NCBI RefSeq assembly: GCF_000331775.1
Contig: NZ_CAPJ01000051.1
Span: forward strand, 1 to 7,836
Source: Xanthomonas translucens pv. translucens DSM 18974
Lineage (GTDB): Bacteria > Pseudomonadota > Gammaproteobacteria > Xanthomonadales > Xanthomonadaceae
Length of the DNA stretch: 7,836 nucleotides
Direction of reading: 5' to 3'
Part shown: positions 1-7,836 of the stretch, piece after piece
Layout: each line of letters starts with the position of its first letter
How positions within the stretch are numbered: position 1 is the stretch's first letter
Notes under the pieces: model-generated
Seen by the model: only the letters and a program-made list of their open reading frames with translations
Databases searched by the model: none
Told to the model about the DNA's origin: nothing
Translations under genes and position numbers: made by a program

Positions 1-419
1 TGCCCGACTACATGTTGCCGGCAGCGTATGTGCAGCTCGATACGCTGCCGCTGACCGCCAACGGCAAGCTCGATCGCCGTGCCCTGCCCGCACCCGATGC
101 CGACGCGCTCGCCGTGCAGGCCTACATTGCCCCTGAGGGGGAGCTGGAAACCCTGCTGGCCGCACTGTGGTGCGAGTTGCTCGGCGTCGAACGCGTCGGT
201 CGCCAAGACAACTTCTTCGCCCTTGGCGGACATTCGCTGCTGACGGTGCGCTTGTCCGCAGCGATTCGCCGAGACCTGCAATGTGATCTGCCGATCCAAA
301 GCTTGTTCGCGCAACCGACGCTGCAGCAGATGGCCTATCTGGTCCTGAGCACGCGTCTGCAGCAACTGCAAGCCGCCGACGCCGCGGACGTTCTCTCCAA
401 AGCCAAACTGGAACGCTAA
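1..419 (+). CDS. Non-ribosomal peptide synthetase, 3' end (A domain end plus carrier domain)
   Basis: This is the C-terminal end of an NRPS whose start lies outside the window; whole codons begin at base 3 and the TAA stop is 417-419. The first residues (PDYMLPAAYV, then TANGKLDRRALP) are the end of an adenylation domain, including motif A10 with its catalytic Lys (codon 69-71). A complete carrier domain follows at 141-359 with FFALGGHSLL, whose Ser (codon 234-236) takes the phosphopantetheine arm. About 20 residues follow the carrier helix bundle. There is no thioesterase, reductase or epimerase, so this protein is not the end of the assembly line and should hand its peptide to the next protein, encoded 5 bp downstream. 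The GGHSLL form fits a carrier followed by a condensation domain. The substrate of this module cannot be read because the A-domain core is missing. The ATG at 12 is internal, not a start. Confidence 0.95.
   Translation, partial: PDYMLPAAYVQLDTLPLTANGKLDRRALPAPDADALAVQAYIAPEGELETLLAALWCELLGVERVGRQDNFFALGGHSLLTVRLSAAIRRDLQCDLPIQSLFAQPTLQQMAYLVLSTRLQQLQAADAADVLSKAKLER
3..110 (+). other. Adenylation domain, C-terminal end with motif A10
   Basis: The last roughly 35 residues of an A domain. The visible pattern is PDYMLPAAYVQLDTLPLT followed by NGKLDRRAL. The Lys of NGK is the A10 lysine that binds the carboxylate and phosphate during amino-acid adenylation. Nothing of the binding pocket (A3-A6) is in the window, so the amino acid is unknown. 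Confidence 0.9.
141..359 (+). other. Peptidyl carrier (T) domain, last domain of the upstream NRPS
   Basis: The carrier begins at GELETLLAALW and has the 4'-phosphopantetheine site DNFFALGGHSLL with Ser at 234-236. It closes with SLFAQPTLQQMAYLV. The 102-base stretch 141-242 aligns without gaps to 3485-3586 and 6647-6748 in the next gene. It is followed by a 20-residue tail rich in Gln, Ala and charged residues, which may form the donor side of an intersubunit docking contact. Confidence 0.93.
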
Positions 420-424
420 ACCCT
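420..424 (+). other. 5-bp gap between two NRPS genes; operon junction
   Basis: Only five bases separate the TAA of the upstream gene from the ATG at 425, so the two genes are very probably co-transcribed and translationally coupled. There is no terminator hairpin or promoter in so little space. The only Shine-Dalgarno-like bases are a weak TGGAA at 409-413, inside the upstream gene, 11 bases before the ATG. ATG 425 is preferred as the start because it gives a leader of about 45 residues before C1, a usual length for an NRPS subunit beginning with a condensation domain. Confidence 0.75.

Positions 425-7836
<7,412 letters not shown>

Noticed and set aside
12..14. ATG near the left edge as a gene start
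   Set aside because: It lies inside the A-domain PDYMLP motif, and the frame is open upstream to the window edge; it is an internal methionine.

Overview
The window lies inside a bacterial non-ribosomal peptide synthetase (NRPS) gene cluster. Both genes are on the + strand and are cut by the window edges. GC is high (about two thirds, judged by eye) with strong G/C third-position bias. The wording of the motifs (for example the VPDPFA stretch after A6 and the tight C-A-T linkers) suggests a high-GC Gamma- or Betaproteobacterium such as Xanthomonadaceae, Pseudomonas or Burkholderiales. That placement is an impression from family style, not proof.

Layout. Positions 1-419 are the 3' end of one NRPS gene: the end of an adenylation (A) domain with its A10 lysine, then a carrier (T) domain and a short tail. 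After 5 bp with no promoter or terminator, a second NRPS gene starts at 425 and stays open to the window edge (at least 2470 codons, no stop). Its domain order is N-terminal leader - C1 - A1 - T1 - C2 - A2 - T2 - C3 (incomplete). No separate epimerase, methyltransferase, reductase or thioesterase domain is visible, so the assembly line continues past the window.

Working together. The T domain at the end of the first protein should pass its peptide across a protein-protein junction to C1 of the second. Residues read at the ten Stachelhaus positions give DAWFLGNVVK for A1 (classic leucine code) and DVWHVSLVDK for A2 (serine-type code). C1 and C2 look like ordinary LCL condensation domains. C3 carries a second His-His motif near its start that closely resembles the dual epimerization/condensation signature HH[I/L]xxxxGD, with Ala for Gly. 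The inferred product segment is therefore ...X - L-Leu - D-Ser - ..., with serine epimerized by C3. A partial lipopeptide or similar peptide is likely, but the compound cannot be named from this window.

Evolution. C1 and C2 keep a constant 3183-base spacing with long near-identical DNA blocks. The A-domain C-terminal parts are also near-identical, while the substrate-selecting cores differ. This points to module duplication with later homogenization or core exchange. I found no RNA gene, mobile element, CRISPR array or new non-NRPS system here.
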